A stretch of DNA of 64,000 nucleotides from Eucommia ulmoides (Eukaryota; Streptophyta; Magnoliopsida; Garryales; Eucommiaceae). Position 1 is the first letter of the stretch, and the number at the start of each line of letters is the position of its first letter. A program made the translations under genes and the position numbers. Positions 1-12,506 of the stretch are shown one piece after another. The stretch lies in the NCBI GenBank assembly GCA_016647705.1, contig JAENRU010000484.1:682001-746000 (forward strand). Reading direction: 5' to 3'. The notes below the pieces were generated by a model. That model worked only from the letters and a program-made list of their open reading frames with translations. It had not been told where the DNA came from and did not search any database.

Positions 1-354
1 CTAATTGTAGTTTATTCCCAAATTTCAAATAAATTAAATTTACCAATGGGAGCAGAGACCATATATATATATGGTGGGGGTGTTCAACTTGGAACTATTT
101 TCGACTTAAGTGTAATTTACTGTGTATTCCAAGGGAAATGCATCCTATCAATTGCATTGAAAAAATCTAGTAAAAAACAAATTGAATTTTTAAATTTAAA
201 TAATAACATAATAAATTTTAGATCTAAAAAATTAAGTTTCAGATCTGGATTTAGATCTAAATTTGAGTACTATATGAAGAAAATAGGAGATTTAGAAAAA
301 GAAAAAAAAATATATATATATATTGATTGATTGAAGTTGCAAAATAATAACTCA

Positions 355-530
355 AGCGTTGTTAGTCCGGTTGGCAAGGAGGTGCTCCTTTTTCTATCAA
401 TTAGGGTTCGATATTTTTTATTTTTTTTGGCACACTCCAGGAATTAAATGTTAAATTTAATCCCGAATGTACCAGACCGATGTGGATGATTGTACCCTTA
501 AAATCATCCGAAAAAATTATTACTTGAGTT
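355..530 (+). mobile_element. tRNA-derived SINE-like sequence
   Basis: The stretch has a polymerase III type internal promoter: an A-box-like TAGTCCGGTTGG at 363-374 and a B-box-like GGGTTCGAT at 404-412, about 40 bases apart as in a tRNA-derived SINE head. A T-rich run and a body ending in CATCCG and an A-rich tail follow. No clear target duplication was seen, so the ends are approximate. Confidence 0.45.
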
Positions 531-582
531 GCGCATAAATTGATCTCCACACACCTTGAAAGTGTTATAAAAATTTGTCGCC

Positions 583-1082
583 TGACACGCCCCGATTTTT
601 TGAAAGAAAAAAATAAATAAATAATAAATAATCTTAAGAAGATGGAGTTTTTAAAGCGCCGGTTTTCAAAAAAATACTTAAACCGTTTTTAAAAAAATAA
701 GGAGTCACCACCTAACATTGGATTTAAATAGTGTGTGAGGTCACCGAATTTTTAGAAAACAATTTAAAAGGCCTAAGTAAAAAAATTGACTCCAAAAAAA
801 TATGGTCAAACCAAATATTCATTTAAAGGCTCAGGGGTCAATTACGCTTGGAGAAGGTGTTAGGCATCTCAAGACGCTCATCCAAAAACGGTACCTTATG
901 TCCAATTAAGTCCATTTTTTTTCAGTTTTATTTTTTTTTTCTTTTTTTCCTTTATCTTTCTTTCTTTTTCATTTTTTCTTTTCTTTTTTCGCTATTTTTT
1001 ATTTATTTATTTATTTTTTTTGAAAATAAAAATAAAATAAAGCATATTTTTTTTGCAGAACGGTCAAAATACCGTATCTACA
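583..1082 (-). repeat. 3' LTR of gag-only element copy 1 (short)
   Basis: On the minus strand this LTR begins TGTAGATACGG at 1082 and ends GGGGCGTGTCA at 583. It matches the ends of the LTRs at 33324-35375 and 40224-42259 but is about 500 bases long against about 2 kb for those. A polypurine-type tract (GACAAAGAGGGGCAGT on the minus strand, 1083-1098) abuts it, as expected for the 3' LTR. Confidence 0.75.
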
Positions 1083-1384
1083 ACTGCCCCTCTTTGTCAT
1101 GCGAGTTCCACTTACTTGACAAAGACAAAAGATCACATCATTTTGATCGTCCTATTTTCTGAATTTTCAAAACATTTTTTTTTTTTTTTTGAAGTTTTAT
1201 AACAAAAGATAAAATTAGACAAAAGCGATCATTTTCTGGGCATGATGGAAACAGATGGGAATGGAATATGGATGAATTGCGACCGAACCCTACGAGGGTT
1301 GCCAACATATCTCAATAATGCCAAGAATCAAGTCACACGTAGTTCAACATATGCCCCAAGCGAGGCGATGAAAGAATTAATGCA

Positions 1385-2000
1385 AAATAAAGTGGCTCTC
1401 ACGGAGAGGCAATGCAGAATATAGAAAAAAGTCATCATGGAGAGGCTAAATACAAATGGAAAAGCCATCACGGAGAGGCAAAAATGCAAAAAAATGAAAA
1501 ACCACCACGGAGGGGCATAATGCAAAAAAATGACAAGCCACCACGGAAGGGCATAATGCAAAAATAAAAGGGCATCACAGATAGGCACAAATGCAAAATA
1601 AAAAGTCATCACGGAGAGGCCAAATGCAAAAATAGAAAAGCCATCACGGAGAGGTAAAATGCAAAATGAAAAGGTCATCACGGAGAAGCAAAAATGCAAA
1701 AATGAAAAAAGCCACCACAGAGGGGCGTAATGCAGAATGAAAAAGCCATCATGGAGAGGCATAATGCAAATAGAAAAGCCACCATGGAGGGGCATAATGC
1801 AAAAATGAAAAGCCACCACGGAAGGGAGGGGCGTAATGCAAAATGAAAAAACCATCACGGAGAGGCATAATGCAAATGGAAAAGCCATCACGGAGGGGCA
1901 TTATGCAAAAATGAAAAGCCACCATGGAAGGGCATAATGCAAAAAGAAACACTATCACGGAGAGGTAGAATGCAAATGGAAAAGCCACCACGAAGGGACA
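1385..2000. repeat. Tandem repeat array, about 35 bp unit, in the 3' non-coding part of copy 1
   Basis: About 17 imperfect units of roughly 33-40 bases run head to tail. Each carries a core like CCACCACGGAGGGGCATAAT followed by GCAAAAATG. The array sits between the conserved 3' non-coding region (about 2040-2300) and the 3' LTR. It creates long open frames on the minus strand that are repeat artefacts. The sister copy at 33324-42259 has a different array at this position. Confidence 0.85.
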
Positions 2001-2009
2001 GGTGTAAAC

Positions 2010-4100
2010 TAAGGGTATGTTATAAAATGTGCCCCAGCTAGTGGCTAGGGCTGCCCAGTTCAAAACTCCCTAAATGCAAAAATAGACAAATTCCATATAA
2101 TGTGCCCCAACCTTGGGCTAGGGCGAAATTTGACACTTTAATGACCGAACCTTTACAGGTTGCCTGCGTACCTTAGCATTACACCGAGGATCAGGTTTAG
2201 CGTAGTTCACTGAATGTCTTTTTCAGGGCAAAACACATACTTGGATGCTCATTTAGAGCTATTTGAATTTCAACAATAATAGTTTTCAATTTAAGTCGGC
2301 CGGAAGATAAGAGGTCCTAACGTCCATGCTTTTGATCCTTTTTGAGATCCTTGTAAGTGGACAAGAAAACACATGCACAATAAAATTTTAGTCTGAAAAA
2401 CTTGTTACTTTTGATGGCCCACAATTCCATTCTCCCATTTCGGTCATAATCGCTTCTGCTGATGGCACTTGGATTAGAGTAGTATCGGGAGATTCTTCCG
2501 TTTGAATTTAGAAGTTTCCCTTTTCAACTCAGGACTCGACATGCCTCAGGGTGATTCAACGAGTTTTTTTTTTTTTTTTTATAATTTCTAATATTTCGCT
2601 TTTTAACTCAAGGGAGGGCCCAATATGCCTCATAAAGGTCTCTTTGCCTTGCTCGACTGAATTCTTGTCTTTTCAAATTTCTAAGTGCTTCGATGCTTGA
2701 GGTTCTAATACTCTTGTATGCTCTGTGTTTTCTCAAGTCCTGCAAAACTGATTTAGTCCAAAAAAATGGGCAAATGTCGAAAATTACTAAAACAAGTACT
2801 TTCAATGCCCGATATGATTTTCTGTGAGATCTTAAGTTAGATTGCAGAGGAATACGGTTCCAATACATTTCCAGATCACGACCAATGTTTCTTTTCACAA
2901 ATTCTGATTTCATTCAAATCTATCAAGTTTTGATCTTGAAAAATGTCGTTTGCCCGCCAATTTGGACCGAGGTGGAAAACTTGAACAAATCAATCTATCT
3001 TTTTTTTTCTCTTCAAATCTCTTCCACATTTGCAGCAGTGCTTCTTACTCGGTTACCCCACTTTCTTTCTTTTTTCTTTTTTCATTTTTTTTTAATTTTC
3101 TTTGCTTTTTTCTTTTATTTTTTTTAAATAGATCAAACTTATAATGGTTCAAGGCAGCCAAGCTTATCAAAGAACTTGATATTCTTTGCGAGTTCAGACC
3201 TTCCTGCAACATTTGAGAGTTTCTTCATTAGGATCATTAGCTTGGGATGATTGTGTTCCCTTTTCGTCATTGGGTAACTTGAACAGTAGGTGAATCACGA
3301 TATTTACACCTAGTTTTATCAATAACTAAAGGACTTGAGATAGCTTGATCAACTTGCAACAATATATTAAAATATCGTTAGGACAATGGATACCAATCTT
3401 GACTTTCGAATCCCCAGGTACTCTGGAATTGCTGTTGAATTTGGTTGGGGGCCTTTTGTATCTCACCATAGTTTGGCTAAACATAATCTTTCTTTGTTTC
3501 TAGTCCCATTGGATCGTGGTCTGACTCTGTGTTGAAATCATACCTTCACATCCTCGCTCAGTCACATCACATACAACATATGCAGACAATTTTGGGCACC
3601 TGAAAGAGTAAGATTCAAACATTATACCACAGTTTTGGATAAACAGTATTGCATTATTGAAATTTAAAAAGTCATTACAGAGCAAATCCTTTTCCATCCA
3701 AAAGACCAACGGGATGGAAAAATGAGTATATGAAAATGTCCCAATTTTATCAAAACTTTTAGCAAATTGAAAGTAAACAAGAAAACCCAGTTTTGCAGCA
3801 TTTTGATTTTTCAAATCGAGCCTCAGGCACATGACTCGCTCCCATCTCCACCAACATTTTGGTAAAGATTGACTTCACCACTCCTTGAAGGTACATGCTC
3901 AGGTAGCAGATTCTGCTGACAGTTTGGCACACCGGTCTCAAGCTTTTTAGGAAGCGTGATGGCTCCCGTCTGTATGAACTCCTGGATCTTATCATTTAGC
4001 TGAAAGCACTACTCAGTCACATGTCCTCTAGTTCCCGAGTAGTACTCATAGAAAGCATTTGAAGAAGTTGCTTTGCTCCCAGGCTTAAGTTCGTAGGATG
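2010..4100 (-). other. Non-coding internal region of gag-only element copy 1
   Basis: Read on the minus strand this matches 37740-39480 of the second copy block by block. One example is the stretch near 2100-2240 against 39300-39480. It has no long conserved reading frame and no pol motifs. Its position after gag and before the tandem array supports a long 3' untranslated region of a non-autonomous element. Confidence 0.65.
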
Positions 4101-5262
4101 GAAGGGGTATCAGCATCCCTTGTTTCAAACAACTCCGGTACAGCTCGGTGATTGAGACTGAAAGGTCTAGCAGTTCCTTGTCATCGTTCCGAAAGTTCCT
4201 CCCAATAGTGCGAGGTGGATAGCCTGGGTGGTATTAGGTACCTGGCTTTAAGGTGTGGTTAGGAATTTGAGGTGGTAGATTTTGGTTTGGCTGATATGAG
4301 GGTGTATGGTAAGCGAGTGTTTGGTAGGCTTGAGGGTAGTATTGGGGAGTGTGGTTTTGGTAAGGTAGAGGTACATTTTTGTGGTAACGGGGATAGCTTT
4401 GGGAATAAGGTTGGTTCCGGGCTAATGTTGGTTTTGGCGATTTTGAAGGGGATAGTTGCGATATTGGTTGTTTTGGTTCGGGTAGTTTTGGGGATAGGAA
4501 GCTTGGGGGTAGTTTTGGTGATGGATTTGTTGGGGAGAAACGATGACAGCTGCCTCATCTTCTCTTTTCTTTGGAGGAGCTGGCTGACCTCTTAGTCGAA
4601 TTGAGCTTTCTACTTCTTATTCCCTCTTCTATCACCTCGGCTTGTTTGATCGCATCGCCGAAGGAAGTCACTGCTATGCTCGATAGATCTCGATAGAACA
4701 ACGGCATCTGGATTGACTTGAATATCTCTAATTGAGCCTCCTCATTCAGCTTGGGGACAACTTTGGTAGCCTCCTCCCTTCAACAAACAGTATACATCCA
4801 GAAGCTCTCAACTTTCTTTTTCAGTATCTGGTAGAGAGTATTACGGTCCGGCGCGGCATCCTTATTGTACACATACTACTCACAGAAGGCTTCTACTAGA
4901 TCCTCAAACGTTTTAATCTGTGCCAGGTCCAAGGTCATGTACCAGCTGAGAGTCGATTCTTTCAATGATCGCCGGAACATCTTCAGACAAAGGTCTGCAT
5001 TCCGAGCATGAACTCCCAACTCCTCCTTGTAGATACTGATATGCCATTCTAGGGGGCCAGTACCGTCATACTTTGTGAACTCCGAAACTACGAAGTTTTC
5101 CAGATACACCAATCGAGGTGGCGCTAACAGCTTCTTGTACGCCGCTTTTCTGGATAACTTCTCATTTTTTAGTTCTTTTATGGTTTTCTCCAATTCCTCC
5201 ACTTTTAGAACCCACACTAGATGGGGTCCATCGTCATTTTTGTTTGTGATTTCAATGGTCGA
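4100..5262 (-). pseudogene. gag: gag region of copy 1, downstream piece
   Basis: The minus strand encodes a Ty3/gypsy-type Gag core including ENFVVSEFTKYDGTGPLEWH at about 5050-5110, followed by a segment with LSWYMTLDLAQIK. A Pro/Asn/Gln-rich region follows at lower coordinates. The same order is seen in copy 2 at 36360-37320. The Gag would form the capsid of virus-like particles. It is a fossil and broken. Its upstream piece lies beyond the inner element, at 15292-15775. Confidence 0.7.
5258..5262. repeat. Left 5 bp target duplication of the inner element
   Basis: GTCGA precedes the left LTR and GTCGG (15292-15296) follows the right LTR, four of five bases identical. Both flanks continue into the same gag sequence of the outer element, which shows the direction of nesting. 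Confidence 0.75.
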
Positions 5263-7796
5263 TGTCACCCCCCACCCCGAGCACCCATCACCCATGGGGC
5301 TGGCGTGACGTCGACACGACATCATCTGAGCGACAAACCAAAACCAGAAGGCGACAGAATGCATTCATAATTATACAATCACAAAATCAGGTCATAAAAC
5401 AGCTTTTTAAACTAGGGACACACCCGTCCCTGATATTTTAAACACAGCAAAAGGTAAAAACGACAATGAACCTCTCCTAGGTTCACCTCAGGCCGCACCT
5501 CCCGAAATTCTCCCTCGCTATACCATCGACGGACTCTACCCAGTGCCAGTAGGGAACCGACTCCTAGTTATTTAGCCTGCAAGTGTACTGCCTACTTTTA
5601 ATAAAACATTCTTTACATAATAATACATTCTAAATAATACATCATTTAAATATGGATCAAGCACAAGTATCTAGATGTCACATAGCGTATAAAAGTCTTT
5701 ACAATATATGTAGTGAAAATAAAGAAATATTTATAAGTTCCATTTCAAAACTATCTAGTATAAATATCCTACTAATCATCACAATAAAATAATCAATCAC
5801 CCAGTATAAATAAATATCACATCTCAAACCACCACTCCACCACAGCACACTCTGGCTAGCCATAGTGATCATTTTAACTTCACGATCGAGAGTTACAACG
5901 GTACCGTAACATTCGTATGAATGCCTTCCTACGAAATATCCACACCCTATTTTGGGGGGAAATATAATCCACACCCCTTACGGGGAGAAACATAATCCAC
6001 ACCCCTTACGGGGAGAAATATAATCCACTCATATCTAACGAAATTATTTTTTAAGCCTTCTTTAGAAACCAACAAAATTCCAAAAACCCTACTTGATCCA
6101 CATCATTTATGAAATCGTACAGTATAAAAAAACACATATGTCATCATATATATATATAGGCAAAAAACAGTTTGGCAAGAAGACGGTACACTCACGCTTC
6201 TTGTGCTATAATAACTGCACCGTCCAAAGCCTACCGGGATGCTGGCGTTTGTGAACCTAGTAATGATAGGACCTAAATTAATATTTTACGCAAAATAATC
6301 AAATCGTGCAATGCAGACCCTAAGTTCCAAAATTTCCCATTTCCCCCATTTTACTTATGAAAATTACTGTTTCGGGTAATTTTTATCTCATTAAAATAAT
6401 TGCCTAAAATTTAGTAATACACACGGTCTCAATTTATCATTCCGATTCCGAAATTTTGATGTAAGAATTCAATTCAATAACCTGGAATAAACTTAATGGA
6501 AAACGTTACTCATCCCGAATCGTTCATGGGCCGAGAAATAGGTTTTTAATTCTTTTCGGGGTGGTTTATGCAAATTCTTCTTCTTCTTTTTCTTTTTTTT
6601 TTTGTTTTCCTTTTTCTTTCTCTTTTTTTTTTTTTTTTTCTTCCTTCTCTTTTTTTGTTCCTGTTTCCGTTTTCTGTTTGATGTCAGACTGCCAACCATC
6701 CCTTCCGATCACACACACACCATTCGTCGTCGTTGGCCGACCACTCGCACACACAAGGAAACGTTACAGTGCTGAACGAATGAACACACACACACACTCA
6801 TGTTAACACGGACGCCGCAACAGTGCCGACCACCGCCACCATCTGCAGTCGTCACCGGCGAGCTGAACAAACACACACACACGATCCTCACACGTACACA
6901 CTCACTCCGCCAGGGACCCAACAGTGTCGCCGACAACCTCTACACCTACCCACCTGATGAACAGAACATACCCATGCACACACTACCACCGTCGACCGGC
7001 GACCAACGGCAGATCACCCACACACCGAAACTCACACGATCACAAACTCCACCAGCACATGCACACTAAAATACACCTACAACGTACCAAAATATCCCAC
7101 CACCGACACCACCGTAACAATCGCCGGGTATACGTCACCGACCCCCACACCGCCGAACCTTTAACGACCAACTCAAAATCCTCATGCATGCATACACCCA
7201 CCAAAAGTAGAGAAAAATACTCATAAATACTCACCAGACGATGGAGACGGACGGCGATCGATCACACCGTTGACAATCTCACCCCCACGGCCGCCAAGCG
7301 AAGCACCGGAATTTCACACGATCGCTTCAAAGCAGCGGCCATAGGAACACACACATACAGCCACGAGATACACGCTTTGCTCTCTCACCGGAGAAACGCC
7401 GATCACAGAACCTCGACGTCCTCCTCCAATCCTCTCTCTCTCTCTCTAGAATTTTTTTTTCTAATTTCGAACTCGATGAAGCTGTTTGATCAATGCCCAT
7501 GCACAAAAAGAGTATATATTGCATGGATTTAGTGGTGGAGAATGCTCCTAGCCTGCCACGTTGTCCCTCCGTTCTTCTCCCATTCCGGCGGTCTCGCACG
7601 CACAGCGTCGCGTGTGTTTAAACTTCTTCTTTTTTTAAATTACTCTTTCCCCCCTCTAATTCCTTAAAGCCTTCTTTATGAGTTCAACTTAACATTTATA
7701 AGTTTTTAAAATTGTAATTTGATCCCTAACATTTTCAATTTTTGATTTCTAATTGGCAATTATTTATGACGTACGTTTTACGATTTAGGTTTTACA
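5263..7796 (-). repeat. 3' LTR of the Tekay/Del-like element
   Basis: This 2,534-base LTR starts TGTCACCCCCC and ends GGTTTTACA in plus-strand view. It aligns along its length with 12741-15291. It contains a short tandem repeat near 5936-6025, a pyrimidine-rich tract near 6565-6660 and a long CA-rich stretch near 6700-7200. The many open frames here are low-complexity artefacts. Confidence 0.9.
5936..6025. repeat. 28 bp tandem repeat within the LTR, three units
   Basis: Three units of TCCACACCCCTTACGGGG plus a GAAAYATAA tail lie head to tail. Each holds a small palindrome, CCCCTTACGGGG. The matching place in the other LTR (13426-13532) has four units. Confidence 0.8.
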
Positions 7797-7812
7797 ACTC
7801 TTCCCTCTTAAA
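7797..7812 (-). other. Polypurine tract of the Tekay/Del-like element
   Basis: On the minus strand TTAAGAGGGAAGAGT runs directly into the TGTAAAACC start of the 3' LTR. A purine run at this position primes plus-strand DNA synthesis in LTR retrotransposons. Confidence 0.75.
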
Positions 7813-9300
7813 AGAAATTTCGTCCTGAAATTTTACCTGAGTTGAACAAATGCGGGTGTTTGTTCTTCATTTCTTCCTCTCGCTCCCATGTCGCCTCTTC
7901 CACCGCATGACTACGCCACAATACTTTGACTGGAGGAATTATTTTCGTTCGCAACACCTGGTCTCTACGGCTTAGGATTTGGACTGACTTTTCAACGTAG
8001 GTCAAATCTGTTTCCAACTCGATCGGCTGCGAAGTCAACACATGAGAAGGGTCCGGCACATATTTCTGGAGCATCGATACATGGAAAACGTCGTGTAGTC
8101 GAGATAATTCTGGTGGTAACGCAAGTCTATACGCTGTTGTGCCAACTCGTTCTAGAATTTTATATGGTCCGATGTATCTTGGGCTCAACTTTCCTTTCTT
8201 CCCGAACCTCATTATGCCTTTCCATGGAGAGATACACAAGAACACATGATCTCCCACCTCGAACTCCAACTCCCGTCGGCGCTTGTCTGCATAACTCTTC
8301 TGTCGACTCTGAGCAATTTTTAATTTTTCTCGAATCACCTCTACTTTGTCTGCTGTCAGTTGGGCTAAGTCTGCCATCAACAATCTACGTTCACCCACCT
8401 CGGTCCGGCAAATTGGGGTCCTGTATCTTCTACCATACAACGCCTCATACGGAGCCATTTCAATTGCTGAATGATAGCTATTATTGTAGGCGAGTTCCAT
8501 CAATGGCAGATGATCATCCCAGCTACCAGGAAATTCCAGAACACATCCCCTCAACATATCCTCCAACGTTTGTATCGTTCATTCTAATTAACCATCTGTC
8601 TGAGGATGAAAAGCGGTACTAAATTTTAGCTTGGTACCCAAAGCAGTCTGGAGACTCGGCTAGAACCTCAAAGTAAATCTCGGATCTCTATCCGACACTA
8701 TAGAAACCAGTGCACCGTGCAACCTAACAATCTCATCGATATACAATCAGGCATATTTTTCAAGAGAAAATGTCGTCTTTACAGCCAGAAAATGATCGAA
8801 TTTGGTAAGCCTGTTAACGATCACCCAAATAGAATTATACCCCTTTTGGGTACGGGGTAATCCCGAAACGAAATTCATCGTGATATGCTCCTACTTCCAC
8901 TCTGGAGTAGATAGAGGTTGCAATAACCCACCTGAACGTTGATGCTCAATCTTTACTTGCTAACAAACATGGCACCTGGCAACAAATTTTGCGATTTTCC
9001 GTTTCATTCCGATCCACCAATAATGCTCACGTAAGTCTCGATACATTTTGGTGCTCCCCAGATGCATCGCATATGCTGAGCTATGCACCTCTTCCAAGAT
9101 ATCTTTTTTCAAATTGACGTCATTAGGCACACACAGCCTATTCCCACACATCAAAACTTCATCACTATCCCTGATATGATGATCAGTTCTGTGACCATTT
9201 TTCACTTCATCCCGAATCCTCTCTAATAAAACATCTGACTTTTGAGCTTCAATAATACGGTCAATCAATGTCGGCCTCAAAGTCAAGGTTGCAAGCAATG
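7808..9300 (-). pseudogene. Integrase and chromodomain-like region
   Basis: The minus strand shows an HHCC zinc-binding segment at 8960-9160 (HSSAYAMHLGSTKMY ... YWWIGMKRKIAKFVARCHVC). The integrase core region follows, then a C-terminal GPY/F-type segment (LSPRYIGPYKILERVGTTAY) near 8130-8200. The end, near 7830-7960, has PPVKVLWRSHAVEEATWE, which matches the chromodomain-type tail of Tekay/Del chromoviruses. Integrase inserts the cDNA and the tail is thought to bias targeting to heterochromatin. Fossil, broken. Confidence 0.85.
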
Positions 9301-9328
9301 CTGTCGTCTGACCAACCGCTAACTGAAC

Positions 9329-10800
9329 TCACAACAATCTCAACTCTGCATACAAGTTAGCATGAGCGACTCGAATGTGTGCGACCGAACCTACCGATTT
9401 TCGACTCAAAGCATCTACTACAACATTTGTCTTTCCTGGATGATAGTGGATGGTGCAATCATAATCCTTGATCAATTCCATCCAACGCCTCTGCCTCAGA
9501 TTTAATTCCTTCTGAGTAAACAAGTATTTCAGAATCTGATGGTCGGTGTATATTTCACATGTCTCGCCATACATGTAGTGCCTCCAAATCTTCAAGGCGA
9601 ACACAATTGCTGCCAATTCCAAATCGTACGTCGGGTAATTACGCTCATGGTTCTTCAATTGTCGGGATGCATATGCAATTACGTAACTATGCTGCATCAG
9701 AACACATCCCAACCCTTGGTGTGACGCGTAGCTATAAATCACGAAACCACCTCCTTCCGACGGGAGGGACAATATTGGTGCCGATATCAATCTACTCTTC
9801 AACTCCTGGAAACTTTGCTCACATTTATCGGTCCACTCAAATTTGGATTCTTGACGGGTCAATCGTGTCAACGGGGTAACTATAACGGAAAATCCTTGCA
9901 CAAACCGTCGATAATAACCCGCCAATTCTAGAAAGCTTCGAACTTCAGTCACATTTTTCGGTCTTTTCCACTGAACAACAGCTTCAACTTTCTTTGGGTC
10001 TACCTGGATACCATCTCCTGAAATAACATGCCCCAAAAATACTATATGATCTAGCCAGAATTCACATTTGCTAAATTTCGCATATAACCGCTTCTCTCGC
10101 AACGTCTGCAATATGAGTTGGAGATGTTTCGCATGCTCTTCCCTACTTTGGGAATAGACCAATATGTCATCAATGAACACTATAATAAATTTATCCAGGT
10201 AAGGCTGGAAGATACGGTTCATCAAGTCCATGAAACCAGCAGGAGCGTTTGTCAATCCAAAGGGCATAACTAGAAATTCATAGTATCCATATCTCGTATG
10301 GAATACCGTTTTTGCCACGTCCCTATCTCTGACTTTCAATTGGTAGTACTCCGATCGAAGATCTATCTTGGAAAATACTTTAGCTTTCTGGAACTGGTCA
10401 AACAAGTCATCAATCCTAGGTAACGGATATTTATTGTGAACCGTCACCCTATTCAGCTGCCGATAATCAATACACATTCCCAACGTGCCATCCTTCTTCT
10501 TCACGAACAGCACTGGGGCACTCCAGGGGGAGACACTAGGCCTGATAAACCCACGATCTAATAAGTCTTGCAACTGTACTTTCAACTCTTTCAGCTCAGT
10601 AGGTGCCAAGAATCGATATAGGGGTAGTGCCTGGAAGTAACTCGATCGTGAATTCCATCTCCCTATCTACGGGCAACCCTGGTAATTCTTTCAGAAATAC
10701 GTTAGAAAAATCTCTAACTACTGGAATATCTGCCACCGGAATTTCTCTCTGACTAGTGTCAATCACGTGCGCAAGATATCCCTGACATCCTTTCCTCAAT
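9329..10800 (-). pseudogene. Reverse transcriptase and RNase H region
   Basis: The minus strand encodes a Ty3/gypsy reverse transcriptase: [20 protein letters not shown] and [20 protein letters not shown] near 10420-10520, and the catalytic FIDDILVYS at about 10150-10180. An RNase H follows with the DHQILKYLF motif near 9520-9550 and the DALSRKS connection near 9390-9410. This is the most readable stretch of the element. It would copy element RNA into DNA inside virus-like particles. Confidence 0.9.
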
Positions 10801-10820
10801 AATTTCCTGGTTTCTAGAAC

Positions 10821-11534
10821 TTAAATTAAACTGACAGGAGTAATACTTCTATCTCCAGCAAATACAAACTCTGGCTCGCCTAGGATTCGAAATATCACTT
10901 CTTTCTTGAAGCAGTCCACCGTGGTATGATATCCAGATAGCAAATCCATCTCCAGTATTATATCGAAATCGTGAATACTCAAGGGTAATAGATCTGCCAT
11001 TAACTCTCTATCACCAAACCGAAGTGGACTGTCCTTATACACACTATCGATCCAGACCGACTCACCCACTGGAGTAGAAATAACAATACGATTTGATAAA
11101 GAAATGGGAAATCTGCCTACTTGCATCATGAAGGTTGCTGAAACAAATGAATGCATAGAACCGGGATCAATAAGTACACGAGCATCTCTAGCGTATAAAG
11201 ATATGATACTTGTGACCACATCAAGAGTAGCCTGAGCATCCTGTCGTGTAGTAGCAAACACACGGCCTCGCGTTGGAGGTCTACCAGTCGATCCTCTACC
11301 CAGCCCTTGGGCGGTGCTAGGACTCGCACTACCCATACTGCTCACAGGAGGCACAAATGTAGAAGCAAGTTTCGGACAATGCGTAGATATGTGACCCGGC
11401 ACATGACAGTGAAAATATATTAGTCCTCCCCTAGGACAATCTCTAGCTAAATGACCCGATGCTTCACACTGATAACATCTGTTTCTCCCAGTTTGAGTAA
11501 CCGGCTGACTCCTCCCATACCTTTGCGAACCCAC
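10821..11534 (-). pseudogene. Zinc knuckle and aspartic protease region
   Basis: Near 11380-11480 the minus strand has a CCHC nucleic-acid-binding knuckle (CYQCEASGHLARDC) followed by a second Cys/His cluster. Near 11130-11190 lies a retropepsin-like active-site segment (DARVLIDPGSMHSFVS). The order Gag, knuckle, protease, then reverse transcriptase fits one Ty3/gypsy polyprotein. Fossil. Confidence 0.85.
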
Positions 11535-11564
11535 ACTAGCTTCCGATGCACTTTATTGTTGCCT

Positions 11565-12506
11565 AGGGTATGATTGTCGAGGACCACGGCTTCTGACTGA
11601 TTGGCCAAACGATGAGGCCCGAGCAACTGGCAGTCGAGATACCGTCCCTCGCGAAGTGCCACCCGAAAATCTACTGGGTGACTCAAATCGGCTCTTCTTG
11701 AACTGCTCTCGACTCTCGACGGCTTCCTGCACATCCCTCTCTACTAGCTTTGCCGTATTTACCAACTCTGCATAATTCTTAATCTACTTTCTTGTCAACC
11801 TAGAATGAATCTCTAACTGAAGTCCCTTCTAGAAACGTCTGTATTTCGCCTCTTCCGTCTTTACCAGATCAGGGGCAAAACGGGATAAAGAATCAAATTT
11901 GACTTCGTACTGCTGAACTGTCATCTTTCCCTGCTTCAACACGATAAATTCTTCCTTCATCTGGAATCGGTAAAACTCAGGAAGATATTTCTCGTTAAAC
12001 ACGGCAACGAAACGACCCCACGTGATCTCTTCGCCAGAACTGGAAATCAACATTTTCGTTTCTTCCCACCAATGCTCGGCCTCCTTCCTTAGCCGGAAAG
12101 TGGCAAGGAAAACTTGACTATCATCGACAATTCCCATCGCCTCGAATACATGACCCACACCTCTAATCCAATTTTCCACATCAGCCGAACCTGCCGTCCT
12201 GGTGAAAGTCGGAGGGTCTAACTTCTTGAACCTCTTCAGTCGTACTGCCGGAGATGTGGCAATATCACTTTGGGCCCTTTAACTTTCCATAATTCTCGCT
12301 TGCTGCTCTGTCAGCCGGGCAGCGGCCTGCAAAATTCTTTCAACCACGTCTAAGCTCCCTTGTAACCTATCACCCTGCGTGTGGGATTCCCCAATATGCA
12401 AACTTTCTTGCTCCCTATCTCTCTGTTCCTGAGGCTCCACTTGCCTAGGGGATTCCGCCTGCCCCTGGGGTCTCACACTCCCAGAGGTTTCATCTCCCCC
12501 CTCCAT
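11565..12506 (-). pseudogene. gag: gag region of the Tekay/Del-like element
   Basis: The minus strand opens with a Gln/Glu-rich N-terminal segment near 12279-12506. A Ty3/gypsy Gag core follows at about 11829-12180 (QVFLATFRLRKEAEHWWEET and FNEKYLPEFYRFQMKEEF), the retrotransposon gag signature. A basic, Ser/Arg-rich stretch leads to the zinc knuckle. It would form the particle shell. Fossil, broken. Confidence 0.85.

Noticed and set aside
1385-2000. Possible CRISPR array
   Set aside because: Units are contiguous, imperfect and without unique spacers, inside a plant LTR element.
1328-2063. Long minus-strand open frames rich in Phe, Cys and Leu
   Set aside because: They are read across a 35 bp tandem repeat; several frames stay open for the same reason and no domain is visible.
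4259-4595. Opposed open frames, one Gly/Val-rich and one Pro/Thr-rich
   Set aside because: Both are shadows of the Gln/Asn/Pro-rich gag linker read in other frames; the same occurs at 37031-37360.
6493-7234. Lys-rich, Phe-rich and Thr/His-rich frames
   Set aside because: They lie in the pyrimidine tract and CA-rich part of an LTR, and the same artefacts recur in the partner LTR at 13956-14721.
8113-8622. Plus-strand frame of 169 codons
   Set aside because: It is antisense to the integrase and chromodomain region of the Tekay/Del-like element.
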